Source: Hydra vulgaris | Taxonomy: Eukaryota; Cnidaria; Hydrozoa; Anthoathecata; Hydridae | DNA: 64,000 nt | Assembly: GCF_038396675.1 (NCBI RefSeq) | Contig: NC_088926.1 | Coordinates: 12,107,501 to 12,171,500 of the forward strand | Reading direction: 5' to 3' | Part shown: positions 44,965 to 56,476 of the stretch, piece after piece | Layout of the letters: the number at the start of each line of letters is the position of its first letter | How positions within the stretch are numbered: position 1 is the stretch's first letter | The notes under the pieces: model-generated | What the model saw: only the letters and a program-made list of their open reading frames with translations | Database searches by the model: none | What the model was told of the DNA's origin: nothing | Translations under genes and position numbers: made by a program

Positions 44965-45390
44965 TCAGTTTTAATAAAGATAAATGTAAAATCATGCATT
45001 TTGGTCGTGATAATCCGAAAAAAACATATAGTTTAAAATATGACGCTACTGAATCAGATACAATTCAACATGAACTAGTTGTAACAAAATTGGAAGGAGA
45101 CCTAGGTGCTAGGTGTTTATGTTTCGGACAATTTAAAATGGGAAAACCATATTGAAATAATGAAAAGGCGAATCAAATATTGGGTATGCTAAAACACGCA
45201 ATTCTCTATCCAGATGAAACACCGACGAAATTGTTATACGTCACTCGTTCGGCCGCACTTGGAATATGCTTTTCAAGTATGGAATCCATATTTTGTTAGG
45301 GACATAGACTTAATCAAAAGGGTTCAACGAAAAGCTACAAAAATTGGCTACAAATAAAAGGGAGACAGTTACGAGCAAAGGTTAAAGAAA

Positions 45391-45693
45391 ATGGACTTAC
45401 AAAATCTATTGAATAGAAGAGAAAACGGTGATCTTATCCAAATGTATAAAGTCCTAAACAAACATGATACTATCAATTGGCATCGTGAACCAGAAGTATT
45501 GCTTAGGCTAACCAGAGGGCGCAATCAAAGGTTGAGAAGGCAGTATGTTCCAAACTTCTTGCCGAAGCATTATTTCTTCACAAACCGTATAGTTGAAAAT
45601 TGGAATCGTTTGGAAGGTGATGTTGTCGATTCCATTTCAGTGATTAATTTTATAAACAAACTTAATAGATTAAGCGAAAAAAAACGCTGTTAA
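45391..45693 (+). pseudogene. LINE C-terminal domain
   Basis: MDLQNLLNRRENGDLIQMYK, then the RQYVPNFLPKHYFFTNRIVE segment and NWNRLEGDVVDSISVINFIN, ending SEKKRC and a stop. It has the RR-RGDLIQ-YK ... FF-NR-V--WN-L pattern of CR1-type ORF2 ends. Bases 44965-45390 are the frameshifted link from the RT. Confidence 0.7.
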
Positions 45694-45750
45694 TATCTAA
45701 CATATACTGTTGTTACATTCTTTCTTGAGACTCTCAAGAACACAGCTTCA

Positions 45751-45751
<1 letters not shown>

Positions 45752-45797
<46 letters not shown>
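45752..45797. repeat. (ATT)n tail of the LINE
   Basis: About 15 ATT units directly after the LINE 3-prime UTR. Confidence 0.9.
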
Positions 45798-45798
<1 letters not shown>

Positions 45799-45985
45799 AC
45801 AGAGGGCGTGTGGAAAGTTAGATGGGTAAACCACAAGCAACCGTTCAAAAACAAAAAACTTAAAAATTTAACCACGCTTTCAAAAAACAACACCCAATTT
45901 AACATGGCCCATTATAAAAAGCACCCCAAATTTACTAAAATCCATCGAGCACTCTCCTGAAGATAAATGCAAACCAAAATACCTA

Positions 45986-46885
<900 letters not shown>

Positions 46886-46888
46886 AAA

Positions 46889-47003
46889 AGTATAAAGTAT
46901 ATAACTATATAAAAATTTTTTATATAGTTATATACTTTATATAATTATATAAAAAATTATTTATTATTTAACATTCGTAAATAGAATGTTAAATAATAAA
47001 TAA
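46889..47003. repeat. Two adjacent long palindromes
   Basis: AGTATAAAGTATATAACTAT begins a palindrome centred at about 46917 with 25-bp arms. The second, TTATTTATTATTTAACATTC paired with its reverse complement, is centred near 46981 with 20-bp arms. Both are near-perfect. Confidence 0.8.
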
Positions 47004-47039
47004 CTTGCTAGACTTTAAATTGCTTTTTATTTGCTCTAA

Positions 47040-47170
47040 TTTATTTCATTATAATTCTATAATTATTTCATTATTATAATTCTATAATTATTTCATTATT
47101 ATAATTCTATAATTATTTCATTATTTTAATTCTATAATTATTTCATTATTTTAATTCTATAATTATTTCA
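47040..47170. repeat. 25-bp minisatellite, about five copies
   Basis: Unit CTATAATTATTTCATTATTA + TAATT; the last two copies have TTTTAATT. Confidence 0.9.
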
Positions 47171-47719
47171 GCATTTGTGCTGTACGCGGTGTCACGTGGT
47201 GTCGTAAATTTATTAGAATTTAAAAAATATATTTCTTATCTTTTTAAATATATTTTTTTTTTAAAGTTTTAATTTACCAAATTTTCTTATACGTCAAACA
47301 CTCACTTTATAAATATAATGTTCTAGTCCTGAAAAACGAAAAATTACGGAGTACATAACTGCAAAACAGACTTGCAAAACTTACCAAATCCGAATTCGCA
47401 ATAAAACTTTTAATATTGGATTAACTAAAACTCAATCTTATTTTTAAGTTTTAAAGTGAATGAAAAAATTGTTTTAACCCTATATATGTGACTCAAAATT
47501 CTGTTAAACTTTATTTTTAATGGGACCTTGTTGATGGCTTTAACTTTGAACAACTTTAAGTTTTGTAACCATAAAATAAAAACAAATATAAATATATAAT
47601 TTATAATATATGCATAATAGGTAATAGTAGTATGAAATAAACAATAATAAAATAATAAAAATAATACGCCTAAAATAATAGTGTTATATAATAAATAATG
47701 AAATACAGTCCATAATAAC

Positions 47720-47850
<131 letters not shown>

Positions 47851-48730
47851 ATTTGCAGAACCTTTTTAACAAAAACTTTATCATCATTGAAAGTAGCTAA
47901 CCCAACCTTACTTTATCAACTAAAGTAAATCCAGAAAAAAATAAATAAAGTATTGATTCTATTTAGTATTTCTCTCTCGCAATTTTGATTTAGAATCCTT
48001 CTCACATTAAAAGAAAAAAATTAGGAAATGCAATATATTTGGACTAATTAAGTTACTAAAAGAAAAAACTGTACAAAAATCCTAAAAAAAAGGAGCTTTG
48101 AAAGAACTTTAATTGCTAAAACAGTTTTTTTGATTTTTCAAATCAAAAAAAGACGATTTTAAATCATGAAACTTAACCAAAAGACACCATTTTAAAGAAC
48201 CTAATAACTTTTTTAATTAGCTTAAGAAATTGAAAGCTCCAAATAATTGCATTTACTGAAAACTGCATGTACTTAACAAAATTATTAAAATACATTTAAT
48301 GCGCCACATCTAGTAAATTTGCAAGCACCAGCGTTATATGTTTAACCAAATTTGAAACATGGTGTTGAGTTTCTTTCCGAGTTTGATAATTAAAACATAT
48401 ATATGGCGTAATTTATTTGTAAATATTTATTTTAGTTATATTTACAATATTCTTGAAACAAAGTAAAAATATATAAAAAAATAGCACCTTTTTGCTTCAG
48501 GCAAACATTTTCAAAGGAAAGTAAGCTTTATATAATCTTGTTTGCAACCTTCTGTCAAAGTATTGACTCGACGGATTCATAGTAAAAAAATCTCCATATT
48601 ACAAAGATAGAGATTTCTGATTTCTTATTTTTTTCACAGCAATCATAAATGATTTGGTATTTAATGATTGTACAAACCTTCCTATAAAGCTCAAAGCAAA
48701 GTGATTTAATGCAAAAAGAAATCAGATGAA
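47851..48730. other. AT-rich stretch upstream of the GPCR
   Basis: No gene recognised. A short palindrome TTTTTTTGATTTTTCAAATC / AAAAAAA lies near 48130. Confidence 0.4.
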
Positions 48731-49600
48731 ATATTTTTCATGTTTCATATATTTTGGAAGCTCTACAGTGGAGTGCACAGAGGAGTGTTTATTCCTTGTA
48801 TTTGTAAAAGCAATGCTAATGTGAACGTTTTTCTTCAAGTTGTGTTCATCGACGGTAAAATCTTCAATATTGATGACAAAAAGAAGACTTTGTGTAAGTA
48901 TCTAATTTTTGTGTTTGTTTACACGTTTTTATTTTTTGTTATTGTTTTAGAAAATTTTTAAAAATGATTTACCTTAAACATCGTTTTTTTTTTGTTTTGT
49001 TTTTTTAAAAAAAATGTATTATATAATAGTCTCAGCAAAACATAAATTGTGAATAAGTATAATAAATTTGTTAGCAAGCCATATATATCTTAATTTAAGA
49101 AATCTGTTTGGCCTTCTACGAAGACATTCTTTTTCGGTTATAAAATTAAACACTTTTGACCGCATCTAAAATCTTTAGAGTCCTTCCTTGGTTTTACGTC
49201 CAAAGATTAATTAAAAAAAAAAAAAAATTGCGCTTTTTTTTCACAGATTTTGCTTCAACTTTAAACTATAATTTTTTTTTATAAATCGAATATAAAAGTA
49301 AACTTTGAGTGAGTATTAAATCGTTCTAACAAAAAATGATTGTTTTGTGTTAAACCATGCTCTGAAAAAATAACATTGCATGAAAGTAGTAATCGATTAA
49401 CTTGCTTATCTATTTTGTTTGCTACAAATGTAAGAAATTAAAAAAGTACTATTTAAAAAATAAAAAAATAATAATTAAATAAAAACAATATTTACTAGAA
49501 TAATGTTTCTAAGGTTTTTAAACTATTCTTAACTAAAGCATGAAAAAAAATAAAGAAATAAATAAATAAAAAATAAAAACCATTATGTCGTCATTTTCAG
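48731..49600 (+). promoter_or_regulatory. Candidate 5-prime UTR exon/intron of the GPCR
   Basis: A strong donor GTAAGT occurs at 48894, and TTTTCAG ends at 49600, 37 bp before the GPCR start codon. Either a non-coding first exon is spliced to 49601, or the acceptor receives a trans-spliced leader. The 48740-48961 open frame has no recognisable protein. RNA evidence is absent. Confidence 0.35.
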
Positions 49601-49613
49601 GTAGTTTTTAAAG

Positions 49614-49631
49614 ATGAAGTTTAAAGCTTAA
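49614..49631 (+). other. Six-codon upstream ORF before the GPCR
   Basis: ATG AAG TTT AAA GCT TAA ends six bases before the GPCR ATG. If the transcript starts at or before 49601 this uORF would precede the main start and could lower its translation. Confidence 0.45.
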
Positions 49632-49637
49632 CAAGAA

Positions 49638-51200
49638 ATGGTATTATATAATCAAAGTGATCATACGCAAAATTCTTGGAAGCAGTTCAACATCTCTGCC
49701 GAAAACGACGGTAACTTGACCGATGATAAAATAAAATATTCTCACGAAGTTTTATCTCTATTTCATTCAATGTATGTTCTAGTGATGTGCTTCGGAATAT
49801 TTGGAAACTTATTAACTTGTTCTGTTATTTTGTTAAAAAAATCGATGAGAAGGTCTATTCACTTTTATACTTTCAACTTAGCAGTTTGCGACTTAATAAT
49901 ACTGTTTGTTTACGTTCCAACACAAATGGTCTATATTCAGAATCAACTTAATTGGACAATGGGTTTTGCTATGTGCAAAATTGCGTACTTAGTACTTCCA
50001 GTATCTTTATTTAGCACCATTGGCACTCTTTTAGCAATAACTATTGACAGAACGCGAGGTTTAATTCAACCATTCAAATGGCGTGCAGATTCAACACGTT
50101 ATTCTAAGTTTACTATTTTAGGTGTTTGGATTATATCTTTGATTGTTAACATTCCTTTGTTTATTATATCAGAAATTAAAACCAACGAAGAGGGCGATCT
50201 TGTTTGCATAGAAACCTGGCCTAACGCATTGTCAGGACTAATTTATTGGAATTTTATGTTTGTCTTATCATTTGCTATACCTTTGCTAATCATAACAGTT
50301 GCACATATTGTAATGATTTACATTGTGGTGAAGGAAACAGACTCTAAACACAGAAAGCAAAACCAACGTATGATAAGTATGCTTGTAGCATTAGTGTTGG
50401 TTTTTTCAATTTGTACAGGATATCAACACGTTTACTTTTATATGATAGAATACTTTAAAGATAAAATGAAGCTAACTGAAAAAACATGGGCTTTACTGTT
50501 TGGATCATCAAACTTTGTAGTATCATTACAAGCTGCTCTAAATCCGGTCATTTACGGCACCTTACGTCATGACTTTAATAAAGCCTTCCACTACATATTT
50601 TTAAAGCTTTTGGTTTTTCTCAAACTCCAAAAAGAATTACCAAGAGATTTTTTCTCTACTAATTCAACTATTTCAAGAAGAAGTTTAAGAGACACTTTTC
50701 GACGTACAACTTTTAGGAGGTTGGTTAAACGAGAAATTCAGTTTGAAGATTCTCCTCTTGCGCCTAGAGTTACTGAAAAACCGTTTGAAAACTCAACAAT
50801 GCAAAAACGATATTATGGTAGATGCTTATTAAACAATTCTACATCCAAATACATACCAATAGCATGCAAAGTGGAGGCGGTTGACCTTCAAAATAGGAAA
50901 AAGAAAATTTCTAAAACGTTAAAAAACAACCTTAGCACGTCATGCATAGATAAAAACGATTCCAAAAAATATGCTGATAAAAAATCTAATTTAACAATTA
51001 TTAGCATAAAAGATGTTGAGCAATTAAATTGGAATAGAAATAATGACCAATTACAATGCTCAACCTCGTCTAGCGTTTTATCGAGTACTTCTGAGGGATC
51101 TCCTAATGCGTTTAATTACGATTTATTCAATCCTTCAGACAAAGGTTTTTCAAACATCATCCGTAATTACCTAGACAATAGCGAAGAAACAAAAGTTTAA
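49638..51200 (+). CDS. Class A (rhodopsin-like) GPCR, probable neuropeptide-type orphan receptor, 520 aa
   Basis: This seven-helix plasma-membrane receptor lies in one exon. The N-terminus has three N-glycosylation sequons (N5, N18, N26). TM1 contains GN (residues 56-57), TM2 LAVCD (81-85) and the TM3 start Cys113. The TM3 end is IDRT (136-139) where most have DRY, and TM4 has Trp164. Cys190 in ECL2 can bridge to Cys113. TM5 has Pro215. TM6 reads FSICTGYQH (256-264), so the CWxP toggle is absent. TM7 ends NPVIY (302-306). The tail of over 200 residues is Ser/Thr/Lys-rich with many possible phosphorylation sites. General form resembles invertebrate peptide receptors (RFamide, galanin/allatostatin-like), but I cannot name a ligand. 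The start is the first in-frame ATG, 37 bp after a splice acceptor. No breaks, so it is likely functional. Confidence 0.9.
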   Translation: MVLYNQSDHTQNSWKQFNISAENDGNLTDDKIKYSHEVLSLFHSMYVLVMCFGIFGNLLTCSVILLKKSMRRSIHFYTFNLAVCDLIILFVYVPTQMVYIQNQLNWTMGFAMCKIAYLVLPVSLFSTIGTLLAITIDRTRGLIQPFKWRADSTRYSKFTILGVWIISLIVNIPLFIISEIKTNEEGDLVCIETWPNALSGLIYWNFMFVLSFAIPLLIITVAHIVMIYIVVKETDSKHRKQNQRMISMLVALVLVFSICTGYQHVYFYMIEYFKDKMKLTEKTWALLFGSSNFVVSLQAALNPVIYGTLRHDFNKAFHYIFLKLLVFLKLQKELPRDFFSTNSTISRRSLRDTFRRTTFRRLVKREIQFEDSPLAPRVTEKPFENSTMQKRYYGRCLLNNSTSKYIPIACKVEAVDLQNRKKKISKTLKNNLSTSCIDKNDSKKYADKKSNLTIISIKDVEQLNWNRNNDQLQCSTSSSVLSSTSEGSPNAFNYDLFNPSDKGFSNIIRNYLDNSEETKV

Positions 51201-51308
51201 TTAGCCACATAATTGTACTTGCAAATTTTAGATGAAATTGAAAATTGTACAAACAAACGTTTGGTTAATTATCAAAACTACAAATGCCCGGACAAAGAGA
51301 TTCATTCA

Positions 51309-51314
51309 AATAAA
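51309..51314 (+). terminator. Candidate polyadenylation signal of the GPCR
   Basis: AATAAA 109 bp after the stop codon, the first hexamer downstream. Confidence 0.45.
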
Positions 51315-51380
51315 ATCTTATATTGTATATATACCTTATACATAAATCCTAATATTGATAGTATGTAGATATTATTCAAC

Positions 51381-51497
<117 letters not shown>

Positions 51498-51781
51498 ACA
51501 CAGCTATTGTTTTTTATTGATTATTAGATTTACCAGAACATTTTAAGCTTTTTTTTTCTGCGCATATTTTGCCGTTAAGAAAAGTTTAAAAAATCAATCT
51601 AAAAGATATAAATTTATATATACATGCCTTAGGCAAAAAGAGGATATATTTAATCTTAGTGTCAATCCCCTTAAAGTGAAACTTTTTTTCAATTACTGTG
51701 TAACAAACACAAGAATGCAACAAACTTGTTTTACTTTGTACAAAACTTTTGTATTTATTACAAAAGTTTTATTATTAAGTT

Positions 51782-51817
51782 TTTATATGATAATATAACG
51801 TTATATTATCATATAAA
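51782..51817. repeat. Perfect 36-bp palindrome without loop
   Basis: TTTATATGATAATATAAC meets its exact reverse complement at the ACGT centre. Confidence 0.85.
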
Positions 51818-52559
51818 ATAACTATAAAAAAACAAAGGATTTTAACTGTAAAGTTTTTAAAGCTCTTACTATAAATCTTCGAGGTTTAAATATAGTAAGC
51901 GGATACAAAGAAGAAACAACAAAAAATGAACATAATACAGTTTTCTGTGCGTTAATTATAAATTATTGCGTATACAATATATAAAAATTAGTAAATTAAC
52001 TTATATTTATTAACTTATTTATAAATTTTATATATTAATGTGTTTTAAATAACATTAGTGCCATTTTTGAATTTTAAACAAAGATATATACGTGATAAAG
52101 GATTAGTTAAAAAGTATTTTAAGTTTATTGAAAAGTGTGTGAGAAGTATACAGCATTTGTAGTAATCCTCTAGGAGTAAACCTCTCTAAGAAGTATGCAG
52201 CATTTGCAGTAATCCTTGGTAAAAATAAAGCTGAGTTAAAAATGTAAGGAAATTTACTTAAACCATTTATATAAATTAAAAATAAAAGAGGTTGTAGAAT
52301 TGGTTTATAAGAATTCCCCCAGATAATTAAACTTGATTTTTAAAAGTTAGATTTATTGATAAACTTAAAAAAACTATTAAATAAAGAACCATTAGACGTC
52401 AGTTTAATCCCTTCAACATTTATTTTAATCATTATGACGTCATTCAGTCACTATCAATATTTTGTCATTAACATCAACAAATTACTCCAACTGCTCTTGA
52501 CTTTGGGTTTTCCGGTTTTTTTGTTTGTTGTTACTATTGTTAAGTTTTAAAATTTCTAA
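51818..52559. other. AT-rich stretch
   Basis: Contains a diverged direct repeat GTATACAGCATTTGTAGTAA / GTATGCAGCATTTGCAGTAA (about 52147 and 52193). No gene recognised. Confidence 0.45.
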
Positions 52560-52569
52560 AAACTTGTTT

Positions 52570-52656
52570 GAATGAGACATTGAACTCTAGATCCAATGGT
52601 TTGGAGTTCAAATCTCGCTCTGTGTCGCAAAAAGTGAGAGAAAAAAAAAAAAAATT
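52570..52656 (+). mobile_element. Possible second SINE-type: short tRNA-like head with A-tail
   Basis: GGAGTTCAAATCTCGC (about 52605) resembles a polymerase III B box, and TAGATCCAATGG (about 52590) lies close upstream. An AAAAGTGAGAG segment and an A-run of about 14 follow. It is not the same sequence as the SINE at 36.1 and 57.4 kb. The call is weak because the two boxes are closer together than usual. Confidence 0.35.
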
Positions 52657-53400
52657 TTTAAATAAATTATTTTGTTATATCTATTTTTATAATTTTTAAA
52701 TGTTGCATTAAAGTATCGTGTTTTGAGAAAAATATGATACTTAAAATGAAAAGTGCAAACACCTTTAGATTATCACCAGTTTTTGCATAATAGAAACAAA
52801 GTATCACTTATTTTTTGATTTCAACGAAACAAGAGTATCACTCTTTTTTCGATTTTAATTGCAATGATTGGAGTTCCTTTTGAAGTTATTATCAAATGCT
52901 TAAACAACGAAACAGGCGTAACTCATGAGGTTTTTTTAGATTGAAAAAAATTCGCTAAAGCGTTTTTATTATTTTCCCCAAAAATTCCTGTTTATTCATC
53001 ATTGACCAATTATTGGCTAATGATGAGTAAACAGAAAAATTGTTATACTCATTTACCATACACCACAAACACATTATTTTCTCAAATAACAACTTTACGT
53101 TTTAACTGCTTAATGTTTTTTTCCTTATCTAAAAAAAAGTGTTTAGTTGCTTGTTTCAAAAATTATAGATTGCACAATGCATAATGTGCTCAATTCAAAA
53201 TGTGTATAATGCGCAATATGTACCTATGGTTTTTCACTTTCAAGAATATGTAACGCAAAAATTCAACTCTAACCCTGATAAATGCTTTCAAGTACCTTTT
53301 TATGTCACTGTAAACATTTTGTCCTCATCAAAAGCGTTTTTTTGAGTTGTCCTGTACACATCGAACTAACCACCATTGAGGCCATTGCATAAAAGTGTAT
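52657..53400. other. AT-rich intergenic stretch
   Basis: No gene. The phrase AAGTATCACT(T/C)(A/T)TTTTTTGATTT is duplicated at about 52798-52855. Confidence 0.4.
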
Positions 53401-53404
53401 GTAT

Positions 53405-53700
53405 ATTGGTAGGGTTGGCGCGAGTAGCTGTTACGTGGGAGAAGGAGGGGCGTGCCATTACAACTTTTGCTGACTTAAAAAAAAAAAAGTGCTCGTTTTT
53501 TAAAATTTGCCGAATATCTTATCGACATTTGCCGACTGACTGTCTAAGTTTACCGACTAACTTGTCTGAAGGTTCTACATTTGCCGACTGAATTGTCAAA
53601 AAGGGTCAAATTTGCCAACTAAATGAACGAAAAAACCATTGATGGGGGGTCACACACCCCTTCCGTCCTCTCTCCTCATCACGCCGGCCTTGTATATGGG
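53405..53700. repeat. Repeat block with reiterated TTTGCCGACT motif, relatively GC-rich
   Basis: TT(T)GCCGACTGA-like units recur four to five times (53505-53615). GC-rich ends flank them (GGGTTGGCGCGAG at 53410; ATCACGCCGGCC at 53680). Similar vocabulary (TAGTCGGCTGG, ACCCCTCCCTC) occurs in the nested element at 55757-56088, so the two may be related non-autonomous elements. Confidence 0.45.
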
Positions 53701-53999
53701 GTAGGGTTAGGGAAAAAATACTAGAGATGCCACAAATATTCAGAAACTATTCGGTATTCGGCGTATTCTGCAATATTTTATAGTATTCGATATTCAGCCG
53801 AATATTGTAAACTATTCGGCCTAATACGAAATACTAAAACCTGAAAAAATTGCATTAGGAATAGATTATATTAGTATTAATAACTGTAAATAATGCAATA
53901 AACAGATTAATCAAATAAAAAATATATTACATAAATAAGATTCTATTAATAACTAAATTTTTTTTATTTAAAACAAGTTCAATTCTTGAAATCTATCAG

Positions 54000-55500
54000 T
54001 GGTAAACTATTATGAATGAAAACATCTTTTTTTGCCTTTTGTTGATTGCAAACGATCCCGCTTTTCCTCGTAAATTATACTTAGCTGCTCACTATACCCA
54101 CTACTACCTGGAGATGATAAATAAATCTGATCAAATTATGCTAGACTTGGATATTGATTTGCATTAGCTGACCACCATTTGTAAGGGTCTGCTTTCCAAT
54201 CTAGGCAAACAGTTTTTATAAATAAATCAATTTCGTTTGCTGTTGAACTTTTCTGTTCGATATCTTCATCTAAATGCGTGTTTTTGTAGCGACATCCTCA
54301 AAACAGAAACTATTGTGCTTTTCATTTGTTTTATCATTTTCATTGACACTTTTTTCTTCCAATGTGGAGTAAGTCATCATCTACTAGACGCTTCAAAACT
54401 TTTTTTCAGAGCTTCTAAAAGAATTTTCTGTTTTGTTCTTTGTGTTTTTACTATACCCAAGAAATTAGTTTTGAAGCGCGGGTCAAGAAGAGTTGCAACA
54501 AGGTATTTGTCATTTTCATTAAAGTTGAACCGCGCTTCAAATTCAGATTAAAGCAAAGATCTCATTTTTAATAAATTCTCTGTGCTGTCTCTTTCTTTCT
54601 CAGGTATTTTAACAAAGTGACAACATATGGAATTTCCTCCGAAATGCTAGAAATAACCGAGCTGGTTATTTCTGTAATTTCTTTAAACGGTATAAAAAGT
54701 TTGATACATTGTTCCATTAACTCCCATTGAGCAGGTGTTAAAATGTTTAAGAATTATGATCAGTTATGTACAACAAGCATTTTGCTCTAATTATCGCTCC
54801 AATAAATAGTATATTGAATTCCTTTGTGTGCATGCGTCTTGTATTAATTGGTGATCTAAAAGTTTAAGTTCTTTGCAAATGCATTTTAGTTTTTTTTTGT
54901 GCTATACTGGAGTGGTTAGGGGTGAATAGGGATTGTTAGCGAAAGTTAGGGATGATTAGGAATGGTTAGTGGAAAGAATGGATGACAATTAATCTTGAAG
55001 CAGCTACCATCTGTGATCTTTCGATTTGAGATTTTACCGATACATTGACAGCCAGTTGTAGTAAATAAATGAAACACTTGACCGAATCATATTCTGTATC
55101 TCGTACACCTTTTATCATATTGGTTCCACTGTCATGGAAAAGAAAATTGATCTTGCTATGTAAAATATTTCATCTTTCTGCAATAGTATTGAGTTCTTTT
55201 GCGATATTGGTACCAGTATGTGAACCAAAAAACAGCTTTATCGCTAAAACAGTATTTTAAAGAATAAAATCTGGAAATATCCAATGCACAGTAAAACTTA
55301 AGAAACTTTGGTTGTTGTGCTGACATGTCTACATGTCAGATGTCACGGATACTGCTGTTGCTTTTGAAATACTAGCATAAATTTTAGTGCAAATTCTATT
55401 AAATATATTGGGGATAATTTTCTCAGTTGTTTCGGTGCAACAAGATATTTTGCATTGCGGTACCGCCTTTTCCGTAAGCGTGTTTAAGTCAACTCGTTCA
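54000..55500 (-). pseudogene. hAT transposase (ZBED-like), degraded
   Basis: The following segments of a hAT-type DDE transposase are readable in coding order. QWELMEQCIKLFIPFKEITE and VISEEIPYVVTLL lie near 54730-54620. FNENDKYLVATLLDPRFKTN lies near 54530-54460; the LDPRFK motif is a hallmark. LFIKTVCLDWKADPYKWWSA lies near 54230-54170, with PSLA and a stop, and YLSSPGSSGYSEQL near 54130-54080, equivalent to the SSP-SS--SER-FS dimerisation motif. EKRDRL follows. The last block lacks the usual FS after SEQL/SER. Multiple stops and frameshifts. The N-terminal BED-finger region was not recognised. Confidence 0.65.
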
Positions 55501-55756
55501 ACAAGTTTGATGGTTCGTTATCAAAGTTTCTCATATTAAGTAATTATATTTTATTAATTTTAATATTAAATATTTTATTAATTTTAATATTAAAGAGTCA
55601 ACTAAGTGTTTTCTCAGAATGGTTATTTTGAAGATGGTTTTTCAGAGAAGACTTAAACTTATAAGTTTGAGTACTCTTTTTTATTTCCAGCAACAACTTC
55701 TCTGAAAATCTTCAAAGTAAGCATTCTGAGCAGAACGCAAAAATGTAATTAATAGC

Positions 55757-56088
55757 AGGTTCTTTAACTACTCTCAGAGGTGAATTTACAGGTGTGTGTT
55801 TGAGGGAGGAAGGGGTGAGAGGTTTCCCTCTCCACCTCCCCAAAGAAGGTGATTTTCAAGTTATAGTCGGTTTTTTTACAAATTTAGTCGGCTGGTTGGG
55901 TATTTGACACAATTTAGTTGAGTAAATTTTAGTTTTGAGGACCTTTTTTATTTTTGAATAAAAAAGGTCCTCAAAACTAAATTTTACTCATTTTAAAGAA
56001 GTTAGTCGGTATTTTGTAAGGGTTTACCCCTCCCTCATTTTATTCGTAGAAGTGCGTCTGACTACTCTATAGAGTAATTAAAGAACCT
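55757..56088. mobile_element. Fold-back element nested in the hAT transposon
   Basis: The ends AGGTTCTTTAACTACTCT (55757) and AGAGTAATTAAAGAACCT (ending 56088) are inverted with one mismatch. The centre (55918-55990) is a near-perfect hairpin with about 30-bp arms, starting GAGTAAATTTTAGTTTTGAG. Between them TAGTCGG motifs and GAGGGAGG/CCCTCCCTC are also inverted. Non-coding, about 330 bp. Confidence 0.65.
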
Positions 56089-56476
56089 TTGTGTGTGCAA
56101 AAGAATAAAAAACAGACTAGCGTAAATTATTTGTTTTATTAAAACATATTTAATTAGCTATAATATACGTAATAGTTTTATTTGCTTTCCTTCCTTCTCC
56201 ACCACGCGAGATCTCGCTTTTACCCAGCAAACAAACTGCTAATTTATTGTCTTCCCAATTTCATAATATTTCCAAATAGTTGATTTTTTATTAAAAAAAT
56301 ACTATTTTCAAAACTTTTTGCAAACAAAAATTTGAAATAAGACAGCTTTTGTTACTTATTGCAGTTTTTTTTAAACAAAACGACTTTTAAATTGGAGAGT
56401 GAAGCGGAATATTCTATTATGGTATATATATATGGTATTCGGCAAAATCACTTTTCGTGGTATCTTTAAAAAATAA

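Larger units (their letters stand above)
42690..45797 (+). mobile_element. CR1-like LINE, nearly full ORF2, (ATT)n tail
   Basis: Endonuclease, reverse transcriptase and C-terminal domain are all present in order. It ends with a short 3-prime UTR and an (ATT)n tail of about 15 units (45752-45797). Microsatellite tails instead of poly-A occur in several CR1-clade families. The 5-prime limit is uncertain; coding-like text starts around 42850 (KKTFEQFEYKVAKNNN). Confidence 0.75.
53722..56468 (-). mobile_element. hAT transposon with both ends and probable 8-bp TSD (2,747 bp)
   Basis: The left end is TAGAGATGCCACAAATATTC (53722) and the inverted right end is TAAAGATACCACGAAAAGTG (ending 56468). 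About 14 of the first 17 bases agree, followed by shared ATTCGG/CCGAAT subterminal motifs. Flanking octamers are AAAAATAC (53714-53721) and AAAAATAA (56469-56476), 7 of 8 identical. The minus strand carries a hAT transposase pseudogene (about 54000-55500). A smaller element (55757-56088) is nested in it. Confidence 0.72.

Noticed and set aside
54237..54551. Plus-strand ORF of 104 aa
   Set aside because: It is the antisense of the hAT transposase segment with LLDPRFK.
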